64,000 nt of DNA, from positions 1 to 64,000 of the forward strand of contig NZ_MPHJ01000013.1 in NCBI RefSeq assembly GCF_001957125.1. The letters run 5' to 3'. The DNA is from Shewanella sp. UCD-KL12. Lineage in GTDB: Bacteria; Pseudomonadota; Gammaproteobacteria; Enterobacterales; Shewanellaceae. The notes under the pieces were generated by a model. The model did not search any database. It saw nothing but the letters and a program-made list of their open reading frames with translations, and was not told where the DNA came from. Each line of letters begins with the position of its first letter. Positions within the stretch are counted from its first letter, which is position 1. Position numbers and translations under genes: made by a program. Of the stretch, positions 34,224-43,900 are shown one piece after another.

Positions 34224-34286
34224 GTTGTTATCGATGGATGTTTATATGAACAACATTAGTTGTTATACCAAAAATGGAGTTTACAG

Positions 34287-34862
34287 ATGCTAAATATGAT
34301 TCGAAAGTTGTTTTCTACATCAAAATCTAAAGTTGAGCGTACACCTGCAGATTTTTTAACAGAGTGGTCTAAGAATCCCGAGAAGCATTTCTATGGCGAA
34401 AATGAAAAGCCGCTAATTTGGAGTACGACCCATGGGTTCGCGCCAGGATTGAATCGTGAAGAAAGTAGATACGGACTTAGCTCATTTCCAAACTTAAAAA
34501 ACGTTTTCGTAGGACCCGAAAATGACCTCACTATTGGGAATGTAGAAGGTATCTGTATGTATGGAGGTGGGATTGTGAAAATTAGGCATTTTGCCCTTCG
34601 AGATCAATTGACTGAAAAAAACATCGGTATTCTATTTTTTGAGGCAATACTGCTTTTTTTCAAAGAGCATAACGCTACGGTAATCGAGTTTCACGAGAGC
34701 CATAGTACTAAGATTGAGCACTATAGAAGATTTTTCGAAAAGCAGGGAATTGAAGAGATCGAAAATAGGGTTTGGAGAGTAGATTTATACAAAGGCACAG
34801 AGATACCTGAGTCAGTACTCAAGTTTCAACATTCATTGTTAAGAACCAAAGAAGCAAGCTGA
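34287..34862 (+). CDS. GNAT-like hypothetical protein
   Basis: Start at 34287 (MLNMIRKLF) is preferred over the upstream TTG because GGAG lies 8 nt before it; 191 residues. The C-terminal part (RDQLTEKNIGILFFEAILLFFKEHNATVIEFHES...YRRFFEKQGIEEI) has the helix-strand-helix order of the acetyl-CoA-binding half of GNAT acetyltransferases, with YRRFFEKQGI matching the usual Y...GF motif. The Q/RxxGxG/A loop is not clear, so the assignment is tentative. A strong hairpin follows at 34891. Confidence 0.45.
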   Translation: MLNMIRKLFSTSKSKVERTPADFLTEWSKNPEKHFYGENEKPLIWSTTHGFAPGLNREESRYGLSSFPNLKNVFVGPENDLTIGNVEGICMYGGGIVKIRHFALRDQLTEKNIGILFFEAILLFFKEHNATVIEFHESHSTKIEHYRRFFEKQGIEEIENRVWRVDLYKGTEIPESVLKFQHSLLRTKEAS

Positions 34863-34890
34863 GCGTTATAGCTTACTTGCTAACTGGTAT

Positions 34891-34923
34891 GCCTATGAGC
34901 TGGATATATACATGCTCATAGGC
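34891..34923 (+). terminator. Hairpin terminator
   Basis: GCCTATGAGC (34891-34900) pairs perfectly with GCTCATAGGC (34914-34923). It lies 28 bp after the stop at 34862. There is no long T-run, but the 10-bp stem fits a terminator. Confidence 0.55.
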
Positions 34924-35196
34924 AGTAAATAGGTGTTCCCTCCCGTATGCGATTGGCAGTTAAAGATTGAAACTAAATGCAAAGGATGATGTATGAAACT
35001 CACTTTTCCCCGTTGCGAGTTACAATGAATATACTTGATAAGACAGCGCTATGAATTAGTCAAACCAAACCTAATGAGTAAAACTAGCTGAACACTTCCA
35101 ATTCATATTTTATGAATTGGATCTAACCATCAAATATCATCGTGTTAGATTTGAATGTGATATTAATTACAATCTCGAAGAAAAATGGAGTCTAGT
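34924..35196 (+). other. Intergenic region with a promoter motif
   Basis: Non-coding stretch between the GNAT-like and GIY-YIG genes. It holds a TTGC-type promoter candidate at 35013-35040 (TTGCGA, 16 bp, TTGATA) and an ATTCATATTTTATGAAT inverted repeat near 35100. The distance to the ATG (about 155 bp) would leave a long leader. Confidence 0.35.
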
Positions 35197-35604
35197 ATGA
35201 ACATGATGATCTCATCACCTGAGTTTTGGTACCAAGTCGAGAAATCTTTTGGCAAGTCTGGCGGTATTTATGTTCTGTCGTGCCAGGATGAGGAGGGTGA
35301 TCAGATCCCAATAAGTAGACTACTTGGGGTAGATCCCAGTGGAGTTCTTTATATAGGCATGGCTTCTTCATTTCTTGATCGTGTTATAGATCTTAAGAAA
35401 AGTTTATCTCCTAAGCATGTCTCTCGTGCTCACGAGTGTGGTGCTCGTTATAAAGAACATCAGGGAATATCTAGTTCATTTTCTTATGAGAGGCTACAAG
35501 TGAACCTTATAGGCTCAAGTGAGCCAAGAGTCACTGAACGTGAAGCTCTACAGTGTTACATGACAAAGTTCGGTGAATTACCACCACTAAATAGAGTCGG
35601 CTAG
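35197..35604 (+). CDS. GIY-YIG-like domain protein
   Basis: The ATG at 35197 is chosen because GGAG lies 6 nt before it. It gives 135 residues. GGIYVLS near residue 23 and VLYIGMASSFLDRVIDLKK near residue 52 supply the two strands of the GIY-YIG motif, with Arg in the DRV position; the usual Glu may be in TEREALQCYMTKFGELPPLN at the end. The family includes nicking and restriction nucleases as well as uncharacterised small proteins. Stand-alone, with no methylase or transposase beside it, its role is unclear. Confidence 0.65.
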   Translation: MNMMISSPEFWYQVEKSFGKSGGIYVLSCQDEEGDQIPISRLLGVDPSGVLYIGMASSFLDRVIDLKKSLSPKHVSRAHECGARYKEHQGISSSFSYERLQVNLIGSSEPRVTEREALQCYMTKFGELPPLNRVG

Positions 35605-35940
35605 TGATTTACAAATGCTGTAACCCATTTATGTCCCAAAATTAGTTTCACATAAATAGGTATTACAGAACAATGACGAGCCTTTTGACCCTATTTTCTA
35701 ATTGATAAGTGACAGTTACTGATTACTTTCGATTCAACATCAATACTTATTCTCACTTTTCAATTTTCCGAGCTCGTTTATCCAACACCACTCTGGTAGA
35801 GTGCTTATTAATCAATAGCTTTGCTTTAGTAAGGCTTACAATAATAGGTTTATTGAGTGTACATGCACGTTTTTCCTAATGTACGTGCATGCGCACTATA
35901 CAAATTAGAGCGTATCGAAAAATTTAATTTGGTGGTTGTA
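35605..35940 (+). other. Intergenic region with a perfect inverted repeat
   Basis: About 335 bp without a convincing gene. CATGCACGT (35862-35870) and ACGTGCATG (35883-35891) form a perfect 9-bp inverted repeat with a 12-nt loop, 50 bp upstream of the lipoprotein start. This could be an operator or the 5' part of an mRNA hairpin. If the lipoprotein gene is an integron cassette, the cassette boundary should be in this stretch, but I see no clear GTTRRRY core. Confidence 0.4.
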
Positions 35941-36408
35941 ATGAAGAAGTACATCAAAAACATGGTTTTGCTTGCTAGTTGTGTAGCAACTTTTGGCTGC
36001 TCAACTCCTCTGTCGAGAGAGGCACAGCAAATCATGACTATTAATGATGGTGCTGTAATAGCAATGATGAATTGTAAGGAACTTGGTTTTGTTACTGGAG
36101 AGGCCGGTATTTGGGGTGGTACTGCTGGGTTAGATATGGCTTACTCAAATGCAAAAAATCAAGCTGCACTTCTAAGTGGAGCTAATGCAATTCTGATAAC
36201 GAGTAGTCAAATGAATCCAACCTCGATTGTAAATGCTAAGGTCTACAATTGTTCCGAGAGCAAGCCTCAAAAGATTGAGGTTGTCGGTGAGCCAGCTAAA
36301 AACTCACCACCAAAAGAAGATATTAACGTCACAATCGAAAAGGCTAGAAAATGCCAAAGCAAAGGTGGGGTTTGGTTAGATGATCAATGTGTAATCTCGA
36401 TTGAATGA
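35941..36408 (+). CDS. Small lipoprotein (DUF4156-like), possible integron cassette gene
   Basis: Start at 35941 (MKKYIKNMVLLASCVATFGC) gives a proper lipoprotein signal peptide with lipobox TFGC (Cys20); 155 residues. NCKELGFVTGEAGIWGGT...NAKNQAALLSGANAILITSS follows the C..LG.V...A.N..R..A...GAN pattern of DUF4156-type lipoproteins. The C-terminal part has a RKCQSKGGVWLDDQC motif of two Cys. Its stop is only 12-14 bp before an attC-like repeat, which is the spacing of a gene cassette. Confidence 0.7.
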   Translation: MKKYIKNMVLLASCVATFGCSTPLSREAQQIMTINDGAVIAMMNCKELGFVTGEAGIWGGTAGLDMAYSNAKNQAALLSGANAILITSSQMNPTSIVNAKVYNCSESKPQKIEVVGEPAKNSPPKEDINVTIEKARKCQSKGGVWLDDQCVISIE

Positions 36409-36420
36409 GGTCAATTACAT

Positions 36421-36545
36421 TCTAACAATCTGTTCAAGAGTGATTCGCAACGCGTGGCATTTTTACTATGCGTTGCGTTCAGTGTTTAAAGTGGTATGCG
36501 GGAGCTTCGCTATTGCGGTGCTTATACCTTAACTGGGTATTAATA
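36421..36545 (+). repeat. Degenerate integron attC site (Vibrio superintegron type)
   Basis: From memory the sequence strongly resembles the ~125-bp repeats of Vibrio superintegrons: it starts TCTAACAATCTGTTCAAGAG, has the internal CAACGCGTGGCATTTTTACT and ATGCGTTG segments, continues AGTGTTTAAAGTGGTATGCG and ends CCTTAACTGGGTATTA. The CAACGC...GCGTTG arms are self-complementary, as in folded attC. The last core reads GTATTA instead of GTTRRRY, which would be expected if the cassette had inserted at a secondary site or if the end has decayed. Confidence 0.7.
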
Positions 36546-36766
36546 ATCAGATGCCACACTTTCCCAGATGCAATAGCCACTTCCAGAGCCTTAGTTTTAA
36601 AGTGCTTTTGTCCAAGTATGTCACTGAGTGAGCAGTTTAAGGTGTCATTGTCCCATTGTACTTCAGCAAGAGGTCGTCAGCTTGTGAACGAATAAGAAAC
36701 ACAGGCAAGCTTTGATGCTTTACGAGAAAATGAATGCGAGTGAAGCCATATCAACTTTAAGTAATT
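36546..36766. other. Non-coding or decayed sequence after attC
   Basis: No gene with a ribosome-binding site is visible. On the minus strand a frame of about 60 codons without a start runs through this stretch and into the attC site (part reads DILGQKHFKTKALEVAIASG), which looks like a fragment of a decayed gene. Confidence 0.35.
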
Positions 36767-36802
36767 GATAACACTCTTGGATTTTAGAGTGTTATCTGTT
36801 TT
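36767..36802 (+). terminator. Terminator hairpin, probably bidirectional
   Basis: GATAACACTCT (36767-36777) pairs perfectly with AGAGTGTTATC (36786-36796), followed by TGTTTT. It lies between the attC region and the minus-strand gene that ends at 36823. Confidence 0.75.
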
Positions 36803-36822
36803 ATGGAGAGGGCATACACAGG

Positions 36823-37482
36823 TTATTTTATTGGAAATCTGTGAACTTGTTTGAGGCTCATTATTATACTCTCCGGTGTTAGCTTGGGGTAATTCAGCAC
36901 GTATTGACTCAAAGCTAAGTGTCCTAGCATGGTTGCATCATAAGCAGAGACAGGAACTGCCATAGCCTTTTTTTTTGCCTCCATCAAAGAGCAGAATAAC
37001 GAGAGGTTAGAATTTTTATTTTGCCATTGGAGGCTATAACCTTTGTCCTTATTTATGCCATGCGATTTGGCATCATATTTTTCTCTAATACCTAATAGTA
37101 CAGCGATTAATGGAAGTAGTTCAGCCTTAGTTATTTGCACGATCGTTTTATTTCCCCAATCAAATTTCCTTAGCGCAACACTAGAGGCTGCTTCGAGGGA
37201 CACTGTATGCCAACCTCTCTTTGTTTGGGATGGCTTCATCTCAATAGCAGCTTTAGAACCATGGCACTTATGGGAGAAGTATTGAGGAAAACTGCCTGAG
37301 TACCTTGACTGATTTTGAGAGTGTTCTTGAGGTACAAAGTGCTCTTCTTGGTTTGCATAATGCTCAGGGGCATTATTCCCATAGAGTTGTTCCTGTGCTC
37401 TAAATCCTTGATTTTGATGGTAGCCTTGTTGGTGTTCTGTTTCAAAATGTTGGGCGTTACAGTCTTGATTATACATATTCAA
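36823..37482 (-). CDS. Conserved ICE/plasmid protein with low-complexity N-terminus
   Basis: A 219-residue protein. Residues 1-65 are rich in Gln, Asn, His and Glu (HQQGYHQNQGFRAQEQ and similar), as a disordered extension. The rest has a pattern I associate with a conserved protein of conjugative elements: HGSKAAIEMKP, RGWHTVSLEAASSVALRKFDWGNKTIVQITKAELLPLIAVLLG, KGYSLQWQNK, and MAVPVSAYDATMLGHLALSQYVL. Its function is not known; single-strand DNA or RNA binding is possible. A promoter motif lies at 37507-37534. Confidence 0.6.
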   Translation of the reverse strand: MNMYNQDCNAQHFETEHQQGYHQNQGFRAQEQLYGNNAPEHYANQEEHFVPQEHSQNQSRYSGSFPQYFSHKCHGSKAAIEMKPSQTKRGWHTVSLEAASSVALRKFDWGNKTIVQITKAELLPLIAVLLGIREKYDAKSHGINKDKGYSLQWQNKNSNLSLFCSLMEAKKKAMAVPVSAYDATMLGHLALSQYVLNYPKLTPESIIMSLKQVHRFPIK

Positions 37483-37506
37483 CCTCTACGAATTGCTGAT
37501 GAAATA

Positions 37507-37534
37507 ATTATCTCACTAAAGAAAAAAGCAGCAA
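37507..37534 (-). promoter_or_regulatory. Promoter motif, TTGC type
   Basis: Minus strand: TTGCTG (37534-37529), 16-bp spacer, GATAAT (37512-37507), 24 bp upstream of the ATG at 37482. Confidence 0.5.
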
Positions 37535-37679
37535 CTTGGTAGATATTTGGTAAAAGAATGCATCAATCGCGTTAAGCAAAAATGCACTTTAATATTGTGA
37601 ATTAGCTTACCTTAAAACCACAACTCTGAATCGAATCTCTTTAAGCTCTTAAGTGGGATTATTTGTTTTGGAGATTAAA

Positions 37680-40600
37680 ATGTATAGGACACAAGCTTTC
37701 ATGCTGGTTGTTTTGTTGTCGATATCTGGCAATTTAATGGCGAGCTCAAACACTCTACTGCCAGATGTAAAAGCGCTTGCATTAGATAAGCTGGTCTTAG
37801 ATAGATCTGATGCCCCTGTTACTGTTCTAGAAACATCTCCAATTACGAATTCCAAAGGGGAAGTCGCTCAAGGGATGACGGAGGTTACTCTGACTCTTGA
37901 TGCTTCAGCCAAGAACGCAATCATTATTCAAGGTAAAACCCTACAGCCTGGAAAGTCTATTTCACTTGTTCAAGATTTATCAGCAACAGGTGGAGCGCTT
38001 AAAATCCCTACTTACCCAGCAATCTCACATAAAGCAGGCATAAGTCACTACACGATAGATATCCCGAAGGTTACAGCCAAACTTTGTGCTGATGATTATA
38101 CTCATGATAAATCGGCAAATAATTGTTTTAAAGTTAATACAGTTAATCTTGTCTATGACTGCCCTGACAGTAACTGGCAAGCAACTGGAGACTTACGGAA
38201 CTGTACACAACAAACTACGATAGCAAAAGGTTCATGCCCTTCTGGATTAAGTTCTAATGGTGACGGAACATGTAGTAAATCTGAATACATGCCCACTGCG
38301 TCACAGTGTATTGCTGGTTATACCTACTCAACAACGAATAATCGGTGTGAGAAAACTGAGGTGTTTCCATCAACTAAAATTTGCCCCGCAGGATATACCT
38401 ATTCGAGTACATATAAAGATTGTAGGGCAACTGAGACTCGTTCTGCTTCATATGGTTGTCCTTCTGGTTGGACTAATAGAGGAAGTTATTGTTCTCGTAC
38501 AACAACTTCTAGACCCGGTGGTGATAGATGTCCACGTGGATATGTTGGATTCAAAGGGGACAGCATTACTAAATCAGCAAATGGAAACGTGAATCTAGAT
38601 GCTACTCAAACTAAATGCTTTAAGCAGGATAATACATTCTGCTCCGATCCAAGTAGATATTGGGTAACGGACTTTAATGGTGACATCTGTCATACTTACA
38701 CAAAGAAATCGGTTCCACTCGATCAAGATTGTCCTGCGGATTACCCGCATGTCTCATATTGGAATAAGCCGTATAACAAAACATGCGGTAAAGCCACACC
38801 CACGGAGGTCCCTTCGCAGTGTCCATCGGGGGCTACTAAGTATAACTGGGGGGATGCTTGTGCGTTTCCTAGTGATTTTGTAGATGTTACTCCCGTTACA
38901 ACTGAAGAAACGACATCTAAAGTTTACTCATGTCCTTCAGGTTGGTCACGAAGTGGCTCAACTTGTTCTCGAACAACAACAGCTGCTATGACGGATTCTT
39001 GCCCCGCAGGAACAACTAACTTAAACAACGGTAATTGTTCTAGGTTTTTAACAGATCCGGTTGAGTGGGTTTGTACTAATCCAGAATATTCAAAGCTAAC
39101 GGATACTTCTTGTGAAAAGGTTACGGTTAGTAATCTCGTTGGCCAGTGCCCTACAAATTATGTAAAAAATGGAAATAAGTGTGACTTTACGTCAAGCATT
39201 CCCGCTGGTGAGTCATGTGCAGTTGGCTTTTCTAAGGTCGCAAATGAGTGCATTAAATCGGTTTACTCTTCCCCTAGTTGTCCAGATGACATCCTAAGCT
39301 CAAGTTGTATCTGTAGTGGTGGGACGACATTAAACGAGTCTTCTTGGATGTGTGAGGGAGCTCAAAAGTCTTCTGTACTTAAAACTTGTCCTGCTGGTTA
39401 TACGCTTAATGGAAACCAGTGTAGTTATAGTAATCAAGTAGATGTTGTGTTTGATTATTGTCCTGCTGGAATGACAACTAACGGTTCAAACTGCCAATTT
39501 AGCTCTTCTATTTCAGCAACTAAAAGTTGTACGGCGCCTTTTGCAGTTGTTTCAGGCCAGTGTCAATATATTGATTATAAGCCTGCTGGTTATGGTGGGA
39601 GCGGGGTAGAAGCTAAGACATTTGAAGGTGACTTTGTTGCTGAGTTATCAAGAGTAGAGTTAGAAAGTACAGAATTTGATGCTGTTGTCAGTCAAGTTAA
39701 TGAAATTGCTATCGATGTTAGTGGTGGTTGTCGTTTGGTTTCATCTGAGGCCGAAGCTAAAGGTGCTATTAGGAGAGGGGATGTCCCATGTTCTTTAATC
39801 TGGAAAAACTTACCTGATGGACTCACCGGCAATAACAAAACTCTCAGTGGTATCTTTAAAGCTGCTGGGACGTATAAGTTGGGTTATCAACTCAAAGGGT
39901 TCAGTGGTTCAAGTACAGATCAGTTTTTAATTTCTACTGGTGAATTAACCGTTAACGTCAATATGCCAACTAAGCCAGTAGTTACTGACATTACAACTCG
40001 TCTAATGAATAAAGTCGTTAGTGGGTTTGAGGTTTATAACTATGATGCATCGAGTCGTATAAGCATAACAACAGCAATTGTGGAACCAAAAAACTACGAG
40101 CAGTCGGTAGAGATTGAAAGTGTTGGTAATTGTGATGTTCCAGCCAATGCCACTTCTTGTAATGTGTACAGTAGTGAGTCATTTGTTCGAGATCCTGACA
40201 ATCTAACCTTTGATAGTGTCTATAAGGTTTGGGGTAACAGTAAAGTCGGTGGTTGGGATAAAGCCGAATTAACTGCTAAAGACTGGACTATTCACCATGA
40301 CTTCCGTGGTCCAAGTATTGAATTTTCTGAGTTTAACTCGATCGTTGATAACCCACCTATTTTAAATGAATCGTTAGGTTTTCCCGTTTCGGTAAAAGGT
40401 GGTGAAGGCGCCATAGGGGTTACTAATTTTAGGGCTGAATTAAGTTCAAATGAGCGCTGGTGGAAACCAACGAAAGTTGAGCTCGAGTTTCTAGCCGTTG
40501 ATGGTAAACATAGTGTCAGTACGATAAGCGCTAATGGTACAGATGTGACGTTTGAAGTGCCTAACAGTACTGGAGATAATCCAATAATTAGTAATTATGA

Positions 40601-43600
40601 GGTACTTGAAGAGCTAGGGGGGAATGCATACCCATTTAGAATGAAATCATTAACGCCTGGGCTATACACCGTAAAGATATCAGCCAAAGATGCATATAAT
40701 AATACTTCAATTTCAACCGTTGATAATATTCAGGTAGCTACGCCAAAACCTCAAATAAAATTTGTCCATAAAAAACGACCAGTGAGTGAGACTAGCGTAT
40801 CCACGATTAATATGCTTGATGATGTCATGGTTGTTGCCCACAACGGGTTTGAAGGTGATACAACAATTACCAGCATAAAAATTGATGGTAGGAACGCTTT
40901 AACAACTAACTCTGAAGGCTATTTTAAGCTATTAACTGGTGAGGGCTTCGATTTATCGGCTAATCAAACATATCTTATGGAAGTAGAAGCTGAAGATACA
41001 AATGGTTCAACTACTGTATCTAGCATTTCATTTAATTACTTACGAATGATGTTTGGTTTTCAAAGAAAGCCTTCAACGGTGATTCAACTCGTTGAGGACG
41101 TTAACTTAAAGGTCTCTAGAACACAGGGGCTACGTTGTGATCTGTATGGAACTAAGTCGGCAGCGGCTTTAGCTGCTAATAACTATAATCATGCCTGTTA
41201 TATTGAGTGGACCTCATTACCTGATGGATTGACACCAGAAGTAGCAACTTATCAAGCAAGTGCTGTTGGTGGGGTAAATATCTTGGGAGAAAACAAAGTT
41301 GGGTTTGATGCTTATATTGTCAACAAAGATGGCAAGGCAAGTAAGATTGTTAGTGATGAAGTAACCTTTACTTCAATAGAACCTAAGCCAATCTCTATGG
41401 CTCTGGATGAAAGACTTAAACTTGCTGAAGGTGTTTATAGTATTTCTGTAATGGACAGGCAGATAGGCCGTTACCAAGGAACTTCTAGCAGGGCTAATAT
41501 CGATGTAGAGCTATCAAACGACTCTGGTGATACAAAGCAATATAAGCACAATCAACTTCCTTTTGGTGAGACACAAAACTTCTCTTCTTATGCAGATAAG
41601 TTAGGTGATGCCAAACTATGGGACAAAGTTCCTTATCAATTAACTGGTGAGTACCGCTTAGCTCCTCAACTATCGGACACTGTAAATTTTGATTTAGTTG
41701 TAACCCCACATCCATATATGCAAGTAATTATGGATTTAGATAGCCCAAGGTACGCTTCAACGGAGTCAATTGAAGCGACAATAAAGCTAGGAATTAAGAA
41801 TAACCTTAGTAACACATTCGAATATAACGTCGAAACAATGGGTATTGGGTGGGATGTCTATATTGCATTTAAGAAGGGAACAGAATACGAGGCTATAACT
41901 GATTCTGTGCAGATCGGTACTGATGGTAAAGGGGTCATTAAGCTAGATGCAGATGTTATATTCAGCCGTAATGAAGCCATTTATGCCATTGCAGAGGCTC
42001 GCTCACCATACCCAGAAATCCAAATACAGCGAGTTTCGATCCCACGTAGTATTACTGTAGTTAAAGGAACGGCTGTAGAAGGTGAGATTGTTTCTAGAAT
42101 TGTTCATTCCAGGATACCCGCAAACTTTGATTTAAGATTCGACACTCAATCTTTTCAAGACTTTTTAGTAATGGGAGATATTGAATGGCAGAAGATGGAT
42201 GGTTCATCTTGGGTGAATATGCCTGATTTGTCTGGTCGTCAATACGCTTCCATTAAATCAATTACTCCTGAGACACTAGATATTCGTGCGGTGATCACGA
42301 ACAAAGAAACGGGCGCCATAACAGAAACTGAAACAATCCGTTTGGTCTCATTTGATAAGCCGATGATGAAGATTGAAGGCATCAGCCAAGCCATTTCTGG
42401 ACAAGCGATAGAGCTCACTGCAGTAGATAATGATACTACGCCGCAGGGAGATACCGTTGTGGAGTGGTCTTTGGATGGTGAGAACTGGGAGCAAGGTTTT
42501 GATAAATTCACTGTAAATATTGAAGAATCAAATATAAAAGTTCATGGGCGTATGAAGTATGCCAATACTGCTGATGATATTACTGCTGGGCAATGGAGTA
42601 AGGCGATAAAATACATTTCAGTGACAAAACCCAAGCCGATAATTTTAAGTATGGTAAAACCATCAATGGCAGAGGTTGGGACTGAAATTGAGCTTAAGAT
42701 GATGATTTCGAATAGCTTTGCTGGAACAGGAATACCGCTTAAAACTGAATGGTTTTTGCCTGATGGTACGACTGTTAATGATATAAACGAGATCAAATAT
42801 GAGCTAGTTGAAAGTGATTTAGATGAGCTGAATAGAGTGTCAGTTACTGCTAAGGCGTGGTTAGAAGGTTTTAAAAATGTAACTTTAGGTGAGTCGGTAG
42901 GTGTTATGAATACCTTTAGCTATCAATTCCCTGATGATTCAGATCTAAGCCTGACAGTAAATAACAACATTAAATTTGTACCTTCAACTGGGTTTGCAAC
43001 AGTCAATATGCCATACATTAATGCTCCTGGAGTGCGGTTCACGTATGACTGGACCTTTGATGATACAGCTATAGAAAAAGTAACGGCTAATGGTAAAGGT
43101 ATGAACTTCAAAGTCATTGAAGCAGGTGTACATTCAATTATGGTTACAGTTTCTGATAATCGTGGGAACTTTGCACATATAAACGACTTTGTAGATGCTG
43201 TTGAGCCTAATGACCTTGAGTTCAAAATGAATGAAGTATTCTCCAATAAGTATAAACGTGCTCCTCTTACAGCATCTATTTATCCCAATGTGAAAGTGGG
43301 ACATCCATATGACTTTGTGAAAGAGTACGTTTGGACAGTTAATGGCGTGCAGGGCGAAATATCAAATAGAGCAATTGGAGCATTCAATGATTTAGATGTA
43401 GGGCACTATGAAATTGATTTGGATGTTAAGACCAATTTTGGTCAAACAGGAAAAACATCTTTCTCCATAGATGTTTTCGCGAATAAGATCCCTGTTTGCT
43501 CGCCGTCAATAAGAAAGCAATACGGTGTCCATATTGTTGATGCAAACTGTAAAGATGAAGATGGTAAAATTACATACTATCGCTGGGTTGTTAATGGGAC

Positions 43601-43721
43601 GGTATTCAGCCCTTATGGTTCACAAGTGAGGTTCAATGAAAATGATTACCCAAGTGCTTCGATTACCATAGAAGCTGTAGATGATGCTGGTGGCATTGGT
43701 GTTGGGCAAGTCAATTTCTAA
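37680..43721 (+). CDS. Giant Cys-rich exported protein of the transfer region
   Basis: Start at 37680 with GGAG 6 nt before it; 2013 residues. A signal peptide spans residues 1-22. Residues about 150-640 carry some 15 imperfect repeats of the type CPSGW...C or CPAGYTYS...C, suggesting a disulfide-bonded stalk. The remaining ~1300 residues are beta-rich, with several Ig/PKD-like units (for example the YDWTFDD...MVTVSDNRGN stretch). The gene stands directly before trhF-traW-traU-traN, where SXT/IncC-type elements also carry large exported proteins (DUF4165-type). It may act in mating-pair contact or surface exposure. A strong terminator follows at 43757. Confidence 0.65.
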   Translation: MYRTQAFMLVVLLSISGNLMASSNTLLPDVKALALDKLVLDRSDAPVTVLETSPITNSKGEVAQGMTEVTLTLDASAKNAIIIQGKTLQPGKSISLVQDLSATGGALKIPTYPAISHKAGISHYTIDIPKVTAKLCADDYTHDKSANNCFKVNTVNLVYDCPDSNWQATGDLRNCTQQTTIAKGSCPSGLSSNGDGTCSKSEYMPTASQCIAGYTYSTTNNRCEKTEVFPSTKICPAGYTYSSTYKDCRATETRSASYGCPSGWTNRGSYCSRTTTSRPGGDRCPRGYVGFKGDSITKSANGNVNLDATQTKCFKQDNTFCSDPSRYWVTDFNGDICHTYTKKSVPLDQDCPADYPHVSYWNKPYNKTCGKATPTEVPSQCPSGATKYNWGDACAFPSDFVDVTPVTTEETTSKVYSCPSGWSRSGSTCSRTTTAAMTDSCPAGTTNLNNGNCSRFLTDPVEWVCTNPEYSKLTDTSCEKVTVSNLVGQCPTNYVKNGNKCDFTSSIPAGESCAVGFSKVANECIKSVYSSPSCPDDILSSSCICSGGTTLNESSWMCEGAQKSSVLKTCPAGYTLNGNQCSYSNQVDVVFDYCPAGMTTNGSNCQFSSSISATKSCTAPFAVVSGQCQYIDYKPAGYGGSGVEAKTFEGDFVAELSRVELESTEFDAVVSQVNEIAIDVSGGCRLVSSEAEAKGAIRRGDVPCSLIWKNLPDGLTGNNKTLSGIFKAAGTYKLGYQLKGFSGSSTDQFLISTGELTVNVNMPTKPVVTDITTRLMNKVVSGFEVYNYDASSRISITTAIVEPKNYEQSVEIESVGNCDVPANATSCNVYSSESFVRDPDNLTFDSVYKVWGNSKVGGWDKAELTAKDWTIHHDFRGPSIEFSEFNSIVDNPPILNESLGFPVSVKGGEGAIGVTNFRAELSSNERWWKPTKVELEFLAVDGKHSVSTISANGTDVTFEVPNSTGDNPIISNYEVLEELGGNAYPFRMKSLTPGLYTVKISAKDAYNNTSISTVDNIQVATPKPQIKFVHKKRPVSETSVSTINMLDDVMVVAHNGFEGDTTITSIKIDGRNALTTNSEGYFKLLTGEGFDLSANQTYLMEVEAEDTNGSTTVSSISFNYLRMMFGFQRKPSTVIQLVEDVNLKVSRTQGLRCDLYGTKSAAALAANNYNHACYIEWTSLPDGLTPEVATYQASAVGGVNILGENKVGFDAYIVNKDGKASKIVSDEVTFTSIEPKPISMALDERLKLAEGVYSISVMDRQIGRYQGTSSRANIDVELSNDSGDTKQYKHNQLPFGETQNFSSYADKLGDAKLWDKVPYQLTGEYRLAPQLSDTVNFDLVVTPHPYMQVIMDLDSPRYASTESIEATIKLGIKNNLSNTFEYNVETMGIGWDVYIAFKKGTEYEAITDSVQIGTDGKGVIKLDADVIFSRNEAIYAIAEARSPYPEIQIQRVSIPRSITVVKGTAVEGEIVSRIVHSRIPANFDLRFDTQSFQDFLVMGDIEWQKMDGSSWVNMPDLSGRQYASIKSITPETLDIRAVITNKETGAITETETIRLVSFDKPMMKIEGISQAISGQAIELTAVDNDTTPQGDTVVEWSLDGENWEQGFDKFTVNIEESNIKVHGRMKYANTADDITAGQWSKAIKYISVTKPKPIILSMVKPSMAEVGTEIELKMMISNSFAGTGIPLKTEWFLPDGTTVNDINEIKYELVESDLDELNRVSVTAKAWLEGFKNVTLGESVGVMNTFSYQFPDDSDLSLTVNNNIKFVPSTGFATVNMPYINAPGVRFTYDWTFDDTAIEKVTANGKGMNFKVIEAGVHSIMVTVSDNRGNFAHINDFVDAVEPNDLEFKMNEVFSNKYKRAPLTASIYPNVKVGHPYDFVKEYVWTVNGVQGEISNRAIGAFNDLDVGHYEIDLDVKTNFGQTGKTSFSIDVFANKIPVCSPSIRKQYGVHIVDANCKDEDGKITYYRWVVNGTVFSPYGSQVRFNENDYPSASITIEAVDDAGGIGVGQVNF

Positions 43722-43756
43722 CTGAAAAAATTAGTACGAATAGATAGTAACTATGG

Positions 43757-43794
43757 AAAAAGGCCAATCAATTTTTGATTGGCCTTTTTGTTTT
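43757..43794 (+). terminator. Strong rho-independent terminator
   Basis: AAAAAGGCCAATCAA (43757-43771) pairs with TTGATTGGCCTTTTT (43775-43789), a 15-bp stem followed by GTTTT. It ends the transcript of the giant exported protein gene and would separate it from the trhF operon. Confidence 0.9.
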
Positions 43795-43900
43795 GGTACA
43801 GACAGAAATCGTATTTAAGATGTTCAAATTGACCTTCCTATTTCGCATTTTTCGATACTTTTATTATTAACATTACAAGAGTGAATACCTATTTGGACTT

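Noticed and set aside
36468..36695. Plus-strand frame of 75 codons
   Set aside because: It starts inside the attC repeat and has no ribosome-binding site.
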